Source: CALODL01 sp942492115 (GTDB lineage: Bacteria; Planctomycetota; Phycisphaerae; UBA1845; CAIVHJ01). From it: 64,000 bases of DNA. Position 1 is the stretch's first letter. Each line of letters begins with the position of its first letter. The position numbers and the translations under genes were made by a program. The notes beneath the pieces were generated by a model. It was not told the origin of the DNA and did no database searches. It saw only the letters and a list, made by a program, of their open reading frames with translations. Positions 35,078 through 42,921 of the stretch are shown in pieces. The stretch spans positions 62,001 through 126,000 of the forward strand of contig CALODL010000017.1 in the NCBI GenBank assembly GCA_942492115.1, written 5' to 3'.

Positions 35078-35847
35078 CGCGGATCGCGACACTGGGCGCT
35101 GTGGGGCTGGGCCTGATGGCCGGCTGCTGGACGCCACAATCACCGACTTCGGCTGAGTTCGAGCGCGGCCTGGTGTGGATGCTGCCCGGAATCAACGGTC
35201 GCCCGTACTTCAAAGATGCCTACCGGGGGCTGCGCGATGGGGGGGTCGACGCGGCCATCGAGGTCTACGACTGGCACGGCTCCACCCCACTCGAAAACCT
35301 GCAGTCGGAGGAAGCCAACTTTCAGGCGGCACGTGAGATCGCAGTGCACATCTCCGACTACGCGCAACACTATCCGGGCCGCCCGATCGATCTGGTCGGC
35401 TATTCTGGCGGTGGCGGCCTCGCACCGATGATCGCAGCGGCCCTGCCGCGGACTGTTTACCTGCGCAATGTCATCCTCGTTCAACCGGCCTTGAGCCCCG
35501 GCTATGATCTGACACCCTGTGCCCAGCGCGTTGATGGCCAGATCGTCAACCTGTATTGTTCGTCCGACCGCCTGATTCTCGGTGCTGGCACAGTCGTATT
35601 CGGCACGATCGACCGCAAGTTCGTTGCCTCTGCCGGACAAGTGGGTTTCGACATCAACACGGCATTGCCGGATCCGGAGCTACGCGAACGATTCACGCAG
35701 CGCAAGTGGTCATTCGACATGCTGTCGACCGGCCACATCGGCGGGCACATGGGCATTGCCTTCTACAAGTGGAACCGCGAGGTCGTCGCTCCGTTGTTGA
35801 GCGCCGCGATTCCACCGCAGGAAGTCAGCCAGATAGCCATCCCTTGA
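35074..35847 (+). CDS. Lipoprotein alpha/beta-hydrolase-like protein (copy 1)
   Basis: A 257-residue protein. The signal ends GLMAGC (Cys18), a lipoprotein signal with Met at -3. The body has alpha/beta-hydrolase features: a strand-turn element VWMLPGINGRPYF early, the nucleophile elbow DLVGYSGGGG (G-x-S-x-G), and a late Asp/His-rich region (STGHIGGHMG) likely to hold the catalytic His. I infer a serine hydrolase or lipase/esterase of unknown substrate on the outer side of the inner membrane. The start ATG overlaps the queC stop in ATGA. The adjacent gene is a clear paralog. Confidence 0.75.
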   Translation: MTRIATLGAVGLGLMAGCWTPQSPTSAEFERGLVWMLPGINGRPYFKDAYRGLRDGGVDAAIEVYDWHGSTPLENLQSEEANFQAAREIAVHISDYAQHYPGRPIDLVGYSGGGGLAPMIAAALPRTVYLRNVILVQPALSPGYDLTPCAQRVDGQIVNLYCSSDRLILGAGTVVFGTIDRKFVASAGQVGFDINTALPDPELRERFTQRKWSFDMLSTGHIGGHMGIAFYKWNREVVAPLLSAAIPPQEVSQIAIP

Positions 35848-35884
35848 ATCCGCGACAGTCAGAGTTTTCATGCTGGAGGTTCAG

Positions 35885-36673
35885 GTGAAGCACATCGTCC
35901 TCTTGGTTGCAAGCGTCCTGCTGTTCCTGCTCGGGTGCTGGCGGCCGTACGCTCCCAGGCCGGCGGAACTCGACCGCGGGCTCGTGTGGGTCATCCCGGG
36001 CATCAACGGTCGCCCGCACTTCAGACGCGCCTATCTCGGCCTGCGCGACGGCGGTGTCGATTCGGCCATCGAAGTCTACAACTGGCATGGAGACACACCG
36101 CTCGAGAACCTCCAGGCCGCCGAGGCCAACCGCGCGGCGGCCGCCGAGATCGCCCAACGTATCGCGACCTACGCCGTCGCACACCCGGGCCGCCCCATCG
36201 ACGTGGTCGGCTACTCGGGCGGAGGCGGTATGGCGCCTATGGTCGCCGAGGCGCTGCCGCCCGAGGTCCGCTTGCGCAACGTGCTCCTGGTCCAGGCGGC
36301 CATCAGCCCGGAGTACGATCTGACCCGCTGCCTGCAGCAGGTCGATGGCAAGCTGCTCAACTTCTACTGTGAATCCGACCGGCTCATCCTCGGCGCGGGC
36401 ACGATGTTCTTCGGAACGATCGATCGCAAACATGTTCCATCGGCTGGCCAGCAGGGTTTCGATGTCGAGCACGCCCTCCCCGATCCCGAGTTGCACGCCC
36501 GCTTCGAACAGCGTGAGTGGACACTCGATATGCTGTTCAGTGGACACCTCGGCGGCCACCGCGGCATCTCGGTATACGAATGGAACAGGGACTTCATCGC
36601 ACCACTGTTGCTGCACCCCTCGAAGATCAAGGACCGGATCCGCCTCGAGCCCGAGGATGCCTCCGGATCATGA
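35885..36673 (+). CDS. Lipoprotein alpha/beta-hydrolase-like protein (copy 2)
   Basis: A 262-residue protein that matches copy 1 throughout. It has a lipoprotein signal (KHIVLLVASVLLFLLGC, lipobox LLGC), VIPGINGRPHF, the nucleophile elbow DVVGYSGGGG and a late LFSGHLGGHRG segment that likely holds the His. GTG 35885 lies 5 bases after GGAGG and is the better start than ATG 35870. The two genes are 37 bp apart and probably arose by tandem duplication. The role is inferred: a lipid-anchored periplasmic hydrolase; substrate unknown. Confidence 0.75.
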   Translation: MKHIVLLVASVLLFLLGCWRPYAPRPAELDRGLVWVIPGINGRPHFRRAYLGLRDGGVDSAIEVYNWHGDTPLENLQAAEANRAAAAEIAQRIATYAVAHPGRPIDVVGYSGGGGMAPMVAEALPPEVRLRNVLLVQAAISPEYDLTRCLQQVDGKLLNFYCESDRLILGAGTMFFGTIDRKHVPSAGQQGFDVEHALPDPELHARFEQREWTLDMLFSGHLGGHRGISVYEWNRDFIAPLLLHPSKIKDRIRLEPEDASGS

Positions 36674-36826
36674 GCAGCGCCTGGCCAGGTGGTTACCGTC
36701 GCCCATCCCGTGCCACCCGCGCGTGCATGGCGGTGCGCAGATCCGGCACACGCACTACAATAGCATCGGCGACAACCGTTAACCGCGGCTCTGGACAATT
36801 CCCTCGCCGCCGCATCGAGTAAGACC

Positions 36827-37486
36827 ATGCCGCTGAATTCCACTCCACCCGCGGATGATTCCACCGTGCGACGGACGATTCTCGTCACCGCCGGACCAAC
36901 GCGCGAATACTTCGACAGCGTGCGGTTCATCTCGAACCCGTCAACCGGTAAGCAGGGATACGCCATTGCCGAGGTCGCGGCGCGACGCGGCTACGATGTC
37001 GTGCTCGTGTCCGGTCCGGTGCAGATCACCGCCCCGACCAACGTCCGCGCGATCCAGGTCACCTCGGCCGCCGAGATGGCTGCGGCATGCAAGGCTGCAT
37101 TTCCACGCTGCTGCGCGGCGATCATGACCGCGGCGGTCTGCGACTACCGCCCCCCCGAGCGGCTGCCGCACAAACTGGCCAAGCGCCAGGACACGTTCAC
37201 CATCGCCCTGCAACCCACCGAGGATATTGCAGCCACCCTCGGACGCATCAAGGACGATCGCATTCTCATCGGCTTCGCCATGAACGACCACGAAGCCGAG
37301 TACCACGCCGAGCGCAAACTCGCGGCCAAGAACTGCGACCACATCGTGCTCAACGGCCTGGCCAACGTCGGTGCCGACACCGTCAGCGTTCGGGTGCTGT
37401 CGCGCAACGGAGGCTGGCAGCCACCGTTCACCGGAACGAAACACGACGTCGCCGAGCGGGTTGTGGATCTGGTCGAGCGCACATGA
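36827..37486 (+). CDS. coaB: Phosphopantothenate-cysteine ligase (CoaB domain, stand-alone)
   Basis: A 219-residue protein. ILVTAGPTREYFDSVRFISN begins the CoaB Rossmann fold, SNPSTGKQGYAIAE is the nucleotide-binding loop, and MTAAVCDYRP and KLAKRQD are the substrate and CTP-binding segments. It joins phosphopantothenate to cysteine in CoA synthesis. In most bacteria it is fused to CoaC; here CoaC is a separate gene 2.4 kb upstream with queC and two lipoproteins between them. The ATG at 36827 is the first in frame and no clear ribosome-binding site is visible. It ends 70 bp before the convergent gmk. Confidence 0.92.
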   Translation: MPLNSTPPADDSTVRRTILVTAGPTREYFDSVRFISNPSTGKQGYAIAEVAARRGYDVVLVSGPVQITAPTNVRAIQVTSAAEMAAACKAAFPRCCAAIMTAAVCDYRPPERLPHKLAKRQDTFTIALQPTEDIAATLGRIKDDRILIGFAMNDHEAEYHAERKLAAKNCDHIVLNGLANVGADTVSVRVLSRNGGWQPPFTGTKHDVAERVVDLVERT

Positions 37487-37556
37487 ACTGTGTTCCCCGT
37501 CAGTGACCACCCGAGGAAGCGCAGGGGAAGGAGAGCAGAAAGCAGACCAATCGGCC

Positions 37557-38123
37557 CTATTTTCCGTGATCCAGGATCCGAATGATTTCGTCGACGGTCA
37601 TATCGAGGTCATCGTTGGTTACGAAATGGGTGTAGCAGTCACTGTCACGCGCGAAACCGATCTCCCCGTCGGCCTCGGCCAGGCGGCGCTCCTGAAGCAC
37701 GGCCGATTCAGTCTTGCGGCCAGCCAATCGTGCGGACAGCGTTTGCATGGTGGGGGGCAGGACGAAAATGCGCAGTGATTCGGGAATGCGCTCGGCGACC
37801 TGACGTCCGCCCTGGACTTCGATCTCCAGGACGATGTACTGGCCATTGGCGATGGCATCGCGAATGGGGCCTTCCGGGGTGCCATACAACTCGCCAAGGT
37901 ACTCGGCAGTCTCGAGAAACTTCCCGGCATCTTTACGCCGCAGAAACTCTTCACGTGTCAAGAAGAAGTAGCTCTCACCGTCGATCTCGCCGCCGCGCAG
38001 CGCCCGCGTAGTGGCCGACACGCTCCACCGCGCGTTGGGCAAACGTTCGAGCAGCTGCTTGCAGATCGACGTCTTGCCGACCCCAGACGGGCCACTGATG
38101 ACGATGAGCTTACCTTGGGCCAT
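37557..38123 (-). CDS. gmk: Guanylate kinase
   Basis: A 188-residue protein of normal length. The P-loop GPSGVGKTS lies at residues 11-19. TTRALRGGEIDGESYFF is the GMP-binding region and EVQGGRQVAE matches the lid/core. It phosphorylates GMP to GDP for nucleotide pools. It is the last gene of a minus-strand run tpiA-secG-yicC-gmk. The yicC-gmk pairing is common in bacteria. Two hairpins in the 173-bp gap upstream (38165-38210) may reduce read-through from yicC. Confidence 0.96.
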   Translation of the reverse strand: MAQGKLIVISGPSGVGKTSICKQLLERLPNARWSVSATTRALRGGEIDGESYFFLTREEFLRRKDAGKFLETAEYLGELYGTPEGPIRDAIANGQYIVLEIEVQGGRQVAERIPESLRIFVLPPTMQTLSARLAGRKTESAVLQERRLAEADGEIGFARDSDCYTHFVTNDDLDMTVDEIIRILDHGK

Positions 38124-38164
38124 GGTACGGCTCTGCGCTATGAATCCGTTCTTCAGCAGTCGAG

Positions 38165-38210
38165 AAAATCACGGGAAACCGTGACAGCGATTGCTGCATG
38201 AGCAATCGCT
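38165..38210 (-). terminator. Two stacked hairpins between yicC and gmk
   Basis: Read on the minus strand, a perfect 10-bp stem (arms 38186-38195 and 38201-38210, 5-nt loop) is followed by a 6-bp stem (38169-38174 and 38179-38184, 4-nt loop) and then TTTTCTC. The second stem with the T-run is terminator-like; since gmk follows, it may act as an attenuator or partial terminator. Confidence 0.55.
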
Positions 38211-38296
38211 ACAGCATATGTCCGCATGACGCTGAGTCAACAGCGCCGGCACGAACTTCATGACTTGGAGGGATGATTCGAGCCACGCTGAGCGCG

Positions 38297-39175
38297 TCAC
38301 TCGACGTTCTGGACCTGTTCCTTGATGCGGTCGACACACGCTTTCATTTCGACCACGGAGCGTGCAATCTCGGCATCATTGGCCTTGCTGCCGATCGTAT
38401 TGACTTCGCGAAGCATCTCCTGAGCGACGAAGTCGAGCTTGCGGCCGGCACGTTCTTTGCTCGAACACAGCTTGGCGAACTGATCGAGATGGCTGCGTAC
38501 GCGGATGAGCTCTTCAGTAATATCACACCGTTCCGCAAAGACAGCACACTCACGCAGGAGGCTACTCTCGTCGGCATCGAGTTGAGAATCGGCAAGCAGT
38601 TGTTGAATGCGCGTGTGCAGGCGCTGTTGGTACTCTTTGATGACCAGGGGGGCCCGGATCTCGGTGACCTCGCTGAGGCGACGCAGCTCGCTGCCCTGTT
38701 CGACCAGGTCCTTGTGCAGGGCCCGTCCCTCCTCGGCGCGCATGACCAGCAACTTGTCGACCGCCTCGATGGTCAGGGTCTGAATGGTCTCCCAGACGCG
38801 TTGCCGGCCGTCGGCGTCGATCTGTGGCGGCGTGAAGGCGCCGGTGGTACTCAGGAGGGCTGCAACATCGAGAACGACCCCGGGCGTGGCGGTCAGCGGG
38901 GCCAGTTTCTCGACATACGATCGCAGCACGGCGGTGTTGATCTGAGTGTCGACCGCGCCCACGGCGGGACGGGCGCGCAATAGATAATTGATACTGCCCC
39001 GAAGCAGGCGGCCGCGCAGCAGGCCTTCGATTTCGGACTCGAAGCGCTGCAGGAATTCAGGAACCTTGATCGCCGACTTGAAGTATCGGTGGTTGACACT
39101 ACGGATTTCGACGACGTAATCGACTTGATCACACGTCGACTCCGCGTCTCCGTAGCCGGTCATCGAAGTAATCAT
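38297..39175 (-). CDS. yicC: YicC/YloC family endoribonuclease
   Basis: A 292-residue protein of family length. The start MITSMTGYGDAES is the hallmark N-terminus and EIRSVNHRYFKS follows. The C-terminal region (GRKLDFVAQEMLREVNTIGS and the D-A-E-I-A-R helix) is the conserved DUF1732 part. The family includes RNA-cleaving enzymes in E. coli that act in RNA decay. It lies between secG and gmk in a minus-strand run. No strong ribosome-binding site is visible before ATG 39175. Confidence 0.93.
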   Translation of the reverse strand: MITSMTGYGDAESTCDQVDYVVEIRSVNHRYFKSAIKVPEFLQRFESEIEGLLRGRLLRGSINYLLRARPAVGAVDTQINTAVLRSYVEKLAPLTATPGVVLDVAALLSTTGAFTPPQIDADGRQRVWETIQTLTIEAVDKLLVMRAEEGRALHKDLVEQGSELRRLSEVTEIRAPLVIKEYQQRLHTRIQQLLADSQLDADESSLLRECAVFAERCDITEELIRVRSHLDQFAKLCSSKERAGRKLDFVAQEMLREVNTIGSKANDAEIARSVVEMKACVDRIKEQVQNVE

Positions 39176-39212
39176 ATGCGTTCGTGCTCGTTACGCCGGC
39201 ACTTGACTGTAC

Positions 39213-39806
39213 TCAACGGCCGCCGCCATCGTCAGACTGCGGTTCGTCGATTGGCGGAGGGGTGTCGGCTGAGTCATCGACTTCGCCCGTTCCACCGTCC
39301 CCGAGCTCTTCGGATGAGTCGATATCCTTGACTTCATCGCCCTCATCGCCAGGCGTGCGCGGAACAATCTGGATCGGCAGGTTGTCGGACCCTTCCGCGC
39401 CGGGCGTCACCTCGATGGGCACACCCGGGGTCACCTCGATCGCCTCGCCGTCCGATGTCTCGATCAGGACCGGGCCATCGGTCACCGGGGTCTCACCGGC
39501 GGGCGCGGCCGGGGTCACCGGAACGTTGATGCCACCGACGGGTCCCACCGTCGCTGTAGGTGCCGCAACGATGTTCGGACGGAAGGTGAAGTTACCAAGC
39601 ACCGCGAGAAAGAGGTATCCGCCTGCAAACGCCACGGTGATCCAGGTGAACACATCACCCGTCTTGGCGCCGAACGCGCTCCCGCTCGTACCACCAAATG
39701 CACCAGCCAGGCCGCCACCGCGGCCCTTTTGCAACAGAATGATCACGATCAGGAAGAAGCACACCGCCACGAAGGCGATCATTACGAAAATCTGGGGCCA
39801 AGTCAT
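39213..39806 (-). CDS. secG: Preprotein translocase SecG with long acidic tail
   Basis: A 197-residue protein. The first ~75 residues match SecG: a hydrophobic helix near residues 5-26, QKGRGGGLAGAFGG as the conserved loop, and a second helix (ITVAFAGGYLFLAVLG). The remaining ~120 residues are a Pro/Gly/Asp/Glu-rich tail ending DDGGGR, which ordinary SecG (about 75-110 residues) lacks. SecG is part of the SecYEG channel in the inner membrane. The gene lies between tpiA and yicC and is preceded by GAGGTG at a suitable distance. The tail function is unknown. Confidence 0.93.
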   Translation of the reverse strand: MTWPQIFVMIAFVAVCFFLIVIILLQKGRGGGLAGAFGGTSGSAFGAKTGDVFTWITVAFAGGYLFLAVLGNFTFRPNIVAAPTATVGPVGGINVPVTPAAPAGETPVTDGPVLIETSDGEAIEVTPGVPIEVTPGAEGSDNLPIQIVPRTPGDEGDEVKDIDSSEELGDGGTGEVDDSADTPPPIDEPQSDDGGGR

Positions 39807-39854
39807 CGCTACACCTCTACTCGAACGAACGTTGTCTGGACAAGTGGTCGATCT

Positions 39855-40616
39855 TCAACAGGTTACCGGGGCGGCTTCGATTATGGCCGCAAAATCTTCT
39901 GCAACGAGGCTGGCGCCCCCGACCAATGCTCCATCGACATCGGGCTGGGCCAGCAGTTCGGCGGCATTGCCGGGTTTGACACTTCCGCCGTATTGAATAC
40001 GAATCGCTTCAGCGGCCGCCGCACCGAAGTGCTGACCAAGCCACTGGCGAATCACTGCGTGCGCTTCCTGGGCCTGATCGGAAGTGGCCGTGCGGCCCGT
40101 GCCGATCGCCCAAACGGGTTCGTACGCGATGGTCAAACGTTCCCAGGCGAGATCAGCAGGCAGTACATCAGCCAACTGCTCGAGCAGGACATCGGTGGTC
40201 TGACCCGCCTCGCGTTGCTCGAGCGTCTCGCCTATGCAATAAATGACATCGAGGCCGGTCTCGATGGCCATCGCCACCTTGCGGCTCAGCATGGCCGCCG
40301 GTTCGTTGAACACCTGGCGACGCTCGCTGTGACCGATGATCACGAAGCTGCAGCCGGCGTCGAGCAGCATGTCGGGCGCGACTTCCCCGGTGAAGGCACC
40401 GTCGTGCGCGTGGTACATATTCTGGCCGCCCAGGCGGATCGATGTACCATCGACTTCTTTGCACATCGGCATCAGCAGGACATAAGATGGCGCGATCCCT
40501 ACATCGACCGGGCCACCTTGCGCCGGCAGGCGTTCGCGCAGCGCGCGGACCACGCTGCGGGCGGGCACGAGCGTATGATTCATCTTCCAGTTGCCAACGA
40601 CGTAGGGCCGTCTCAT
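39855..40616 (-). CDS. tpiA: Triosephosphate isomerase
   Basis: A 253-residue TIM barrel. GNWKMN contains the catalytic Lys, FVIIGHSERR the catalytic His, YEPVWAIGTG the catalytic Glu, and IQYGGSVKPGNA the phosphate-binding loop. It interconverts dihydroxyacetone phosphate and glyceraldehyde 3-phosphate in the cytoplasm. It is the first gene of the tpiA-secG-yicC-gmk run; a TTGACA/TATAAA promoter lies 58-84 bp upstream. Divergent from moxR at 40824. Confidence 0.97.
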   Translation of the reverse strand: MRRPYVVGNWKMNHTLVPARSVVRALRERLPAQGGPVDVGIAPSYVLLMPMCKEVDGTSIRLGGQNMYHAHDGAFTGEVAPDMLLDAGCSFVIIGHSERRQVFNEPAAMLSRKVAMAIETGLDVIYCIGETLEQREAGQTTDVLLEQLADVLPADLAWERLTIAYEPVWAIGTGRTATSDQAQEAHAVIRQWLGQHFGAAAAEAIRIQYGGSVKPGNAAELLAQPDVDGALVGGASLVAEDFAAIIEAAPVTC

Positions 40617-40673
40617 CCAACCGAATCCTTACTGTGACAAACCGGGATTACCGAGCTGCGTAGAACGGACTCT

Positions 40674-40700
40674 TTTATACCGTAATCCAAAACATGTCAA
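40674..40700 (-). promoter_or_regulatory. Sigma-70-type promoter of tpiA-secG-yicC-gmk
   Basis: On the minus strand a perfect TTGACA (40700-40695) is followed after 15 bp by TATAAA (40679-40674). The spacing is 2 bp short of optimum. Transcription would start near 40667, about 50 nt before the tpiA ATG at 40616. Confidence 0.6.
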
Positions 40701-40823
40701 TGGATTAGGGCTCGGGGGCACCGGCCGCAAGTGGCCGGCGGAAGCGCTATCATTATGGTAGTCGGGCCGTTAAAATCGCCCGCGAACACAGCAGCATGGG
40801 CCAATTTGAAAGGATTCTTCTCC

Positions 40824-41897
40824 ATGGCCACCGAGCCCAATCCCCAACCGGCGACCACCCAGTCCGAACTGGGTGCCATCGAGAAGCTGACCACGTCGTT
40901 CCAGCAGATCCGCGAACAACTCGGGAAGATCATCGTCGGGCAGGAGCGCGTGTCCGAGGAATTACTCATCACCTTGTTCTGCAAGGGCCACTGTATCCTC
41001 GAGGGCGTTCCCGGACTGGCCAAGACCCTGCTGATCAGCACGCTCAGCCGGGCCCTGTCACTGAGCTTCTCCCGGATCCAGTTCACGCCCGACCTCATGC
41101 CGTCGGACATCACCGGGACCGAGGTCATCGAAGAAGACCGTTCGACGGGCGCCCGTCAGCTCCGCTTCATGAAAGGCCCGATCTTCGCCAACGCCGTGCT
41201 CGCGGATGAGATCAACCGCACGCCCCCGAAGACCCAGGCCGCCCTGCTCGAAGCCATGCAGGAGAACCAGGTCTCGGCGGGCGGATTCCAGCACCGGCTC
41301 CCGCAGCCCTTCTTTGTCCTGGCGACTCAGAACCCCATCGAGCAGGAAGGTACATACCCGCTGCCGGAAGCCCAGCTGGATCGCTTCATGTTCAAGATCC
41401 ACGTGGCTTACCCCTCCGAGCAGGAAGAATTCGAGATCGTGAAGCTGACGACGACACCGTCGCAGCCACAGGTCGAGTACGTCCTGTCGGCCCGCGATAT
41501 CCTGCAGTTACAGGATACGGTCCGACGTGTGCCCTGTGCGGATTACATCATCCGATACGCAATGAAATTCGCGCGGTGGACGAGACCGAACGATCAATCA
41601 GCGCCGCAATTCGTCAAGGACTACGTCGAGTGGGGCGCCGGACCGCGGGCCTCACAATTCCTCGTCCTGGCCGGCAAAGCCCGAGCGGCGCTCAACGGCC
41701 GCTACTATGTGTCCACCGAGGATATCCGCCAGGTGGCCCATCCAGTGCTGCGTCACCGCATCATCACCAATTTCAACGCGGAAGCAGAAGGCATACGCTC
41801 CGACCAGATCATCGACTGGTTGATCCGGGATGTTCCTCGAGAAAACGAGTCACCTCTTGATGATCCGATGAACAAACGCGTGTTCAGCCAGAGCTGA
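40824..41897 (+). CDS. moxR: MoxR-family AAA ATPase
   Basis: A 357-residue ATPase. The Walker A motif is GVPGLAKT, Walker B is VLADEINR, and sensor 1 is FVLATQNPIEQEGTYPLPEAQL with the Asn; QEGTYPLPEAQ is a MoxR-specific element. The family acts as a chaperone-like assembly factor together with von Willebrand A proteins. The ATG at 40824 follows AAAGGA with 9 nt spacing, and a longer open frame upstream lacks any family similarity. It is the first gene of a seven-gene operon that continues with DUF58 and vWA-domain membrane proteins, the classic MoxR neighbourhood. The target is unknown. Confidence 0.95.
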   Translation: MATEPNPQPATTQSELGAIEKLTTSFQQIREQLGKIIVGQERVSEELLITLFCKGHCILEGVPGLAKTLLISTLSRALSLSFSRIQFTPDLMPSDITGTEVIEEDRSTGARQLRFMKGPIFANAVLADEINRTPPKTQAALLEAMQENQVSAGGFQHRLPQPFFVLATQNPIEQEGTYPLPEAQLDRFMFKIHVAYPSEQEEFEIVKLTTTPSQPQVEYVLSARDILQLQDTVRRVPCADYIIRYAMKFARWTRPNDQSAPQFVKDYVEWGAGPRASQFLVLAGKARAALNGRYYVSTEDIRQVAHPVLRHRIITNFNAEAEGIRSDQIIDWLIRDVPRENESPLDDPMNKRVFSQS

Positions 41898-41926
41898 AGC
41901 AGCGCAGTCACGAATACAGGTAGACC

Positions 41927-42910
41927 ATGCACCGCAGACCTCTGATGCCGTCCGGACCAGACAGCGCCCCCCATCCCGATCTGCCCGGTCCGGCCGGGAA
42001 CCTCAAGGCCCGTGACTACCGCAAGTACCTTGACCCAAAGACACTGGCGCGGATCAGTGCGCTCGATCTTCGGGCCCGACTGGTTGTCGAAGGGTTCATC
42101 AGCGGCTTGCATCGCTCTCCACATCGCGGGTTCTCCATCGAGTTTGCCGAGCACCGGCAATACACGCAAGGTGATGACACCCGCCACATCGACTGGAAAG
42201 TCTTCGGCCGGACCAACAAGTACTACATCAAGCAATACGAGGAAGAAACCAACCTCGTGTGCGTGCTCGTCGTCGATTGTTCGGAGTCAATGACCTACCG
42301 CTCACCGTGGGCCCCGATGAGCAAACACGATTACGCCATCTCGATTGCCGCCTCGCTCGCCTACCTGGCACTCCGTCAGCACGATGCCGTGGGTTTGGCG
42401 CTGTTCGACGATCAGCTGACCCGTTACGTGCGGCCGAACAACCACCCGGCGCAATGGAAAACGGTCATTCACGAGCTCGAAGGCAGCACCGGCCCGACCA
42501 AGACTTCGCTTCTCAAGATCATGGACGAACTCGCCGATCGGCTGAAGCACCGCAGCCTGGTTATCCTGCTGAGCGACTGTCTGGGCGATCTGTCTGATAT
42601 CCGCAAAGGGCTCAAGCGACTGCGCTACCGCAAGAACGAGATCATCCTGTGCCACATCATGGATCCGGCAGAGCTGACGTTCCCGTTTCGAGGCCCCACC
42701 CGTTTTCGCGGACTCGAAGAGACCGGCCAACTGCTGTGTGAGCCGCGCGCGCTGCGCGAGCGTTACCTGCACGAGGTCACGCAGTTCAACGCCAATCTGC
42801 GGCGGGCGTGCCGGGAACTCCATCTTGATTATGAAATGTACAACACGGACGACCCGCTCGATGTCGCCCTGAGTACCTATCTCGCGACGCGCAGCGCGGG
42901 GATGAGGTAG
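41927..42910 (+). CDS. DUF58 domain protein
   Basis: A 327-residue protein. The DUF58 hallmark H-RGFSIEFAEHRQY followed by GDDTRHIDWKVFGRTNKYYIKQ is present near residues 60-105. The C-terminal half forms a vWA-like domain with the MIDAS start VVDCSESM (D-x-S-x-S). No transmembrane helix is seen, so it is probably cytoplasmic, as in many MoxR clusters. It lies 29 bp after moxR and 11 bp before the next gene. ATG 41927 is used; ATG 41945 is possible. The family works with MoxR but its partners are not defined. Confidence 0.93.
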   Translation: MHRRPLMPSGPDSAPHPDLPGPAGNLKARDYRKYLDPKTLARISALDLRARLVVEGFISGLHRSPHRGFSIEFAEHRQYTQGDDTRHIDWKVFGRTNKYYIKQYEEETNLVCVLVVDCSESMTYRSPWAPMSKHDYAISIAASLAYLALRQHDAVGLALFDDQLTRYVRPNNHPAQWKTVIHELEGSTGPTKTSLLKIMDELADRLKHRSLVILLSDCLGDLSDIRKGLKRLRYRKNEIILCHIMDPAELTFPFRGPTRFRGLEETGQLLCEPRALRERYLHEVTQFNANLRRACRELHLDYEMYNTDDPLDVALSTYLATRSAGMR

Positions 42911-42921
42911 GCCCACACGCG

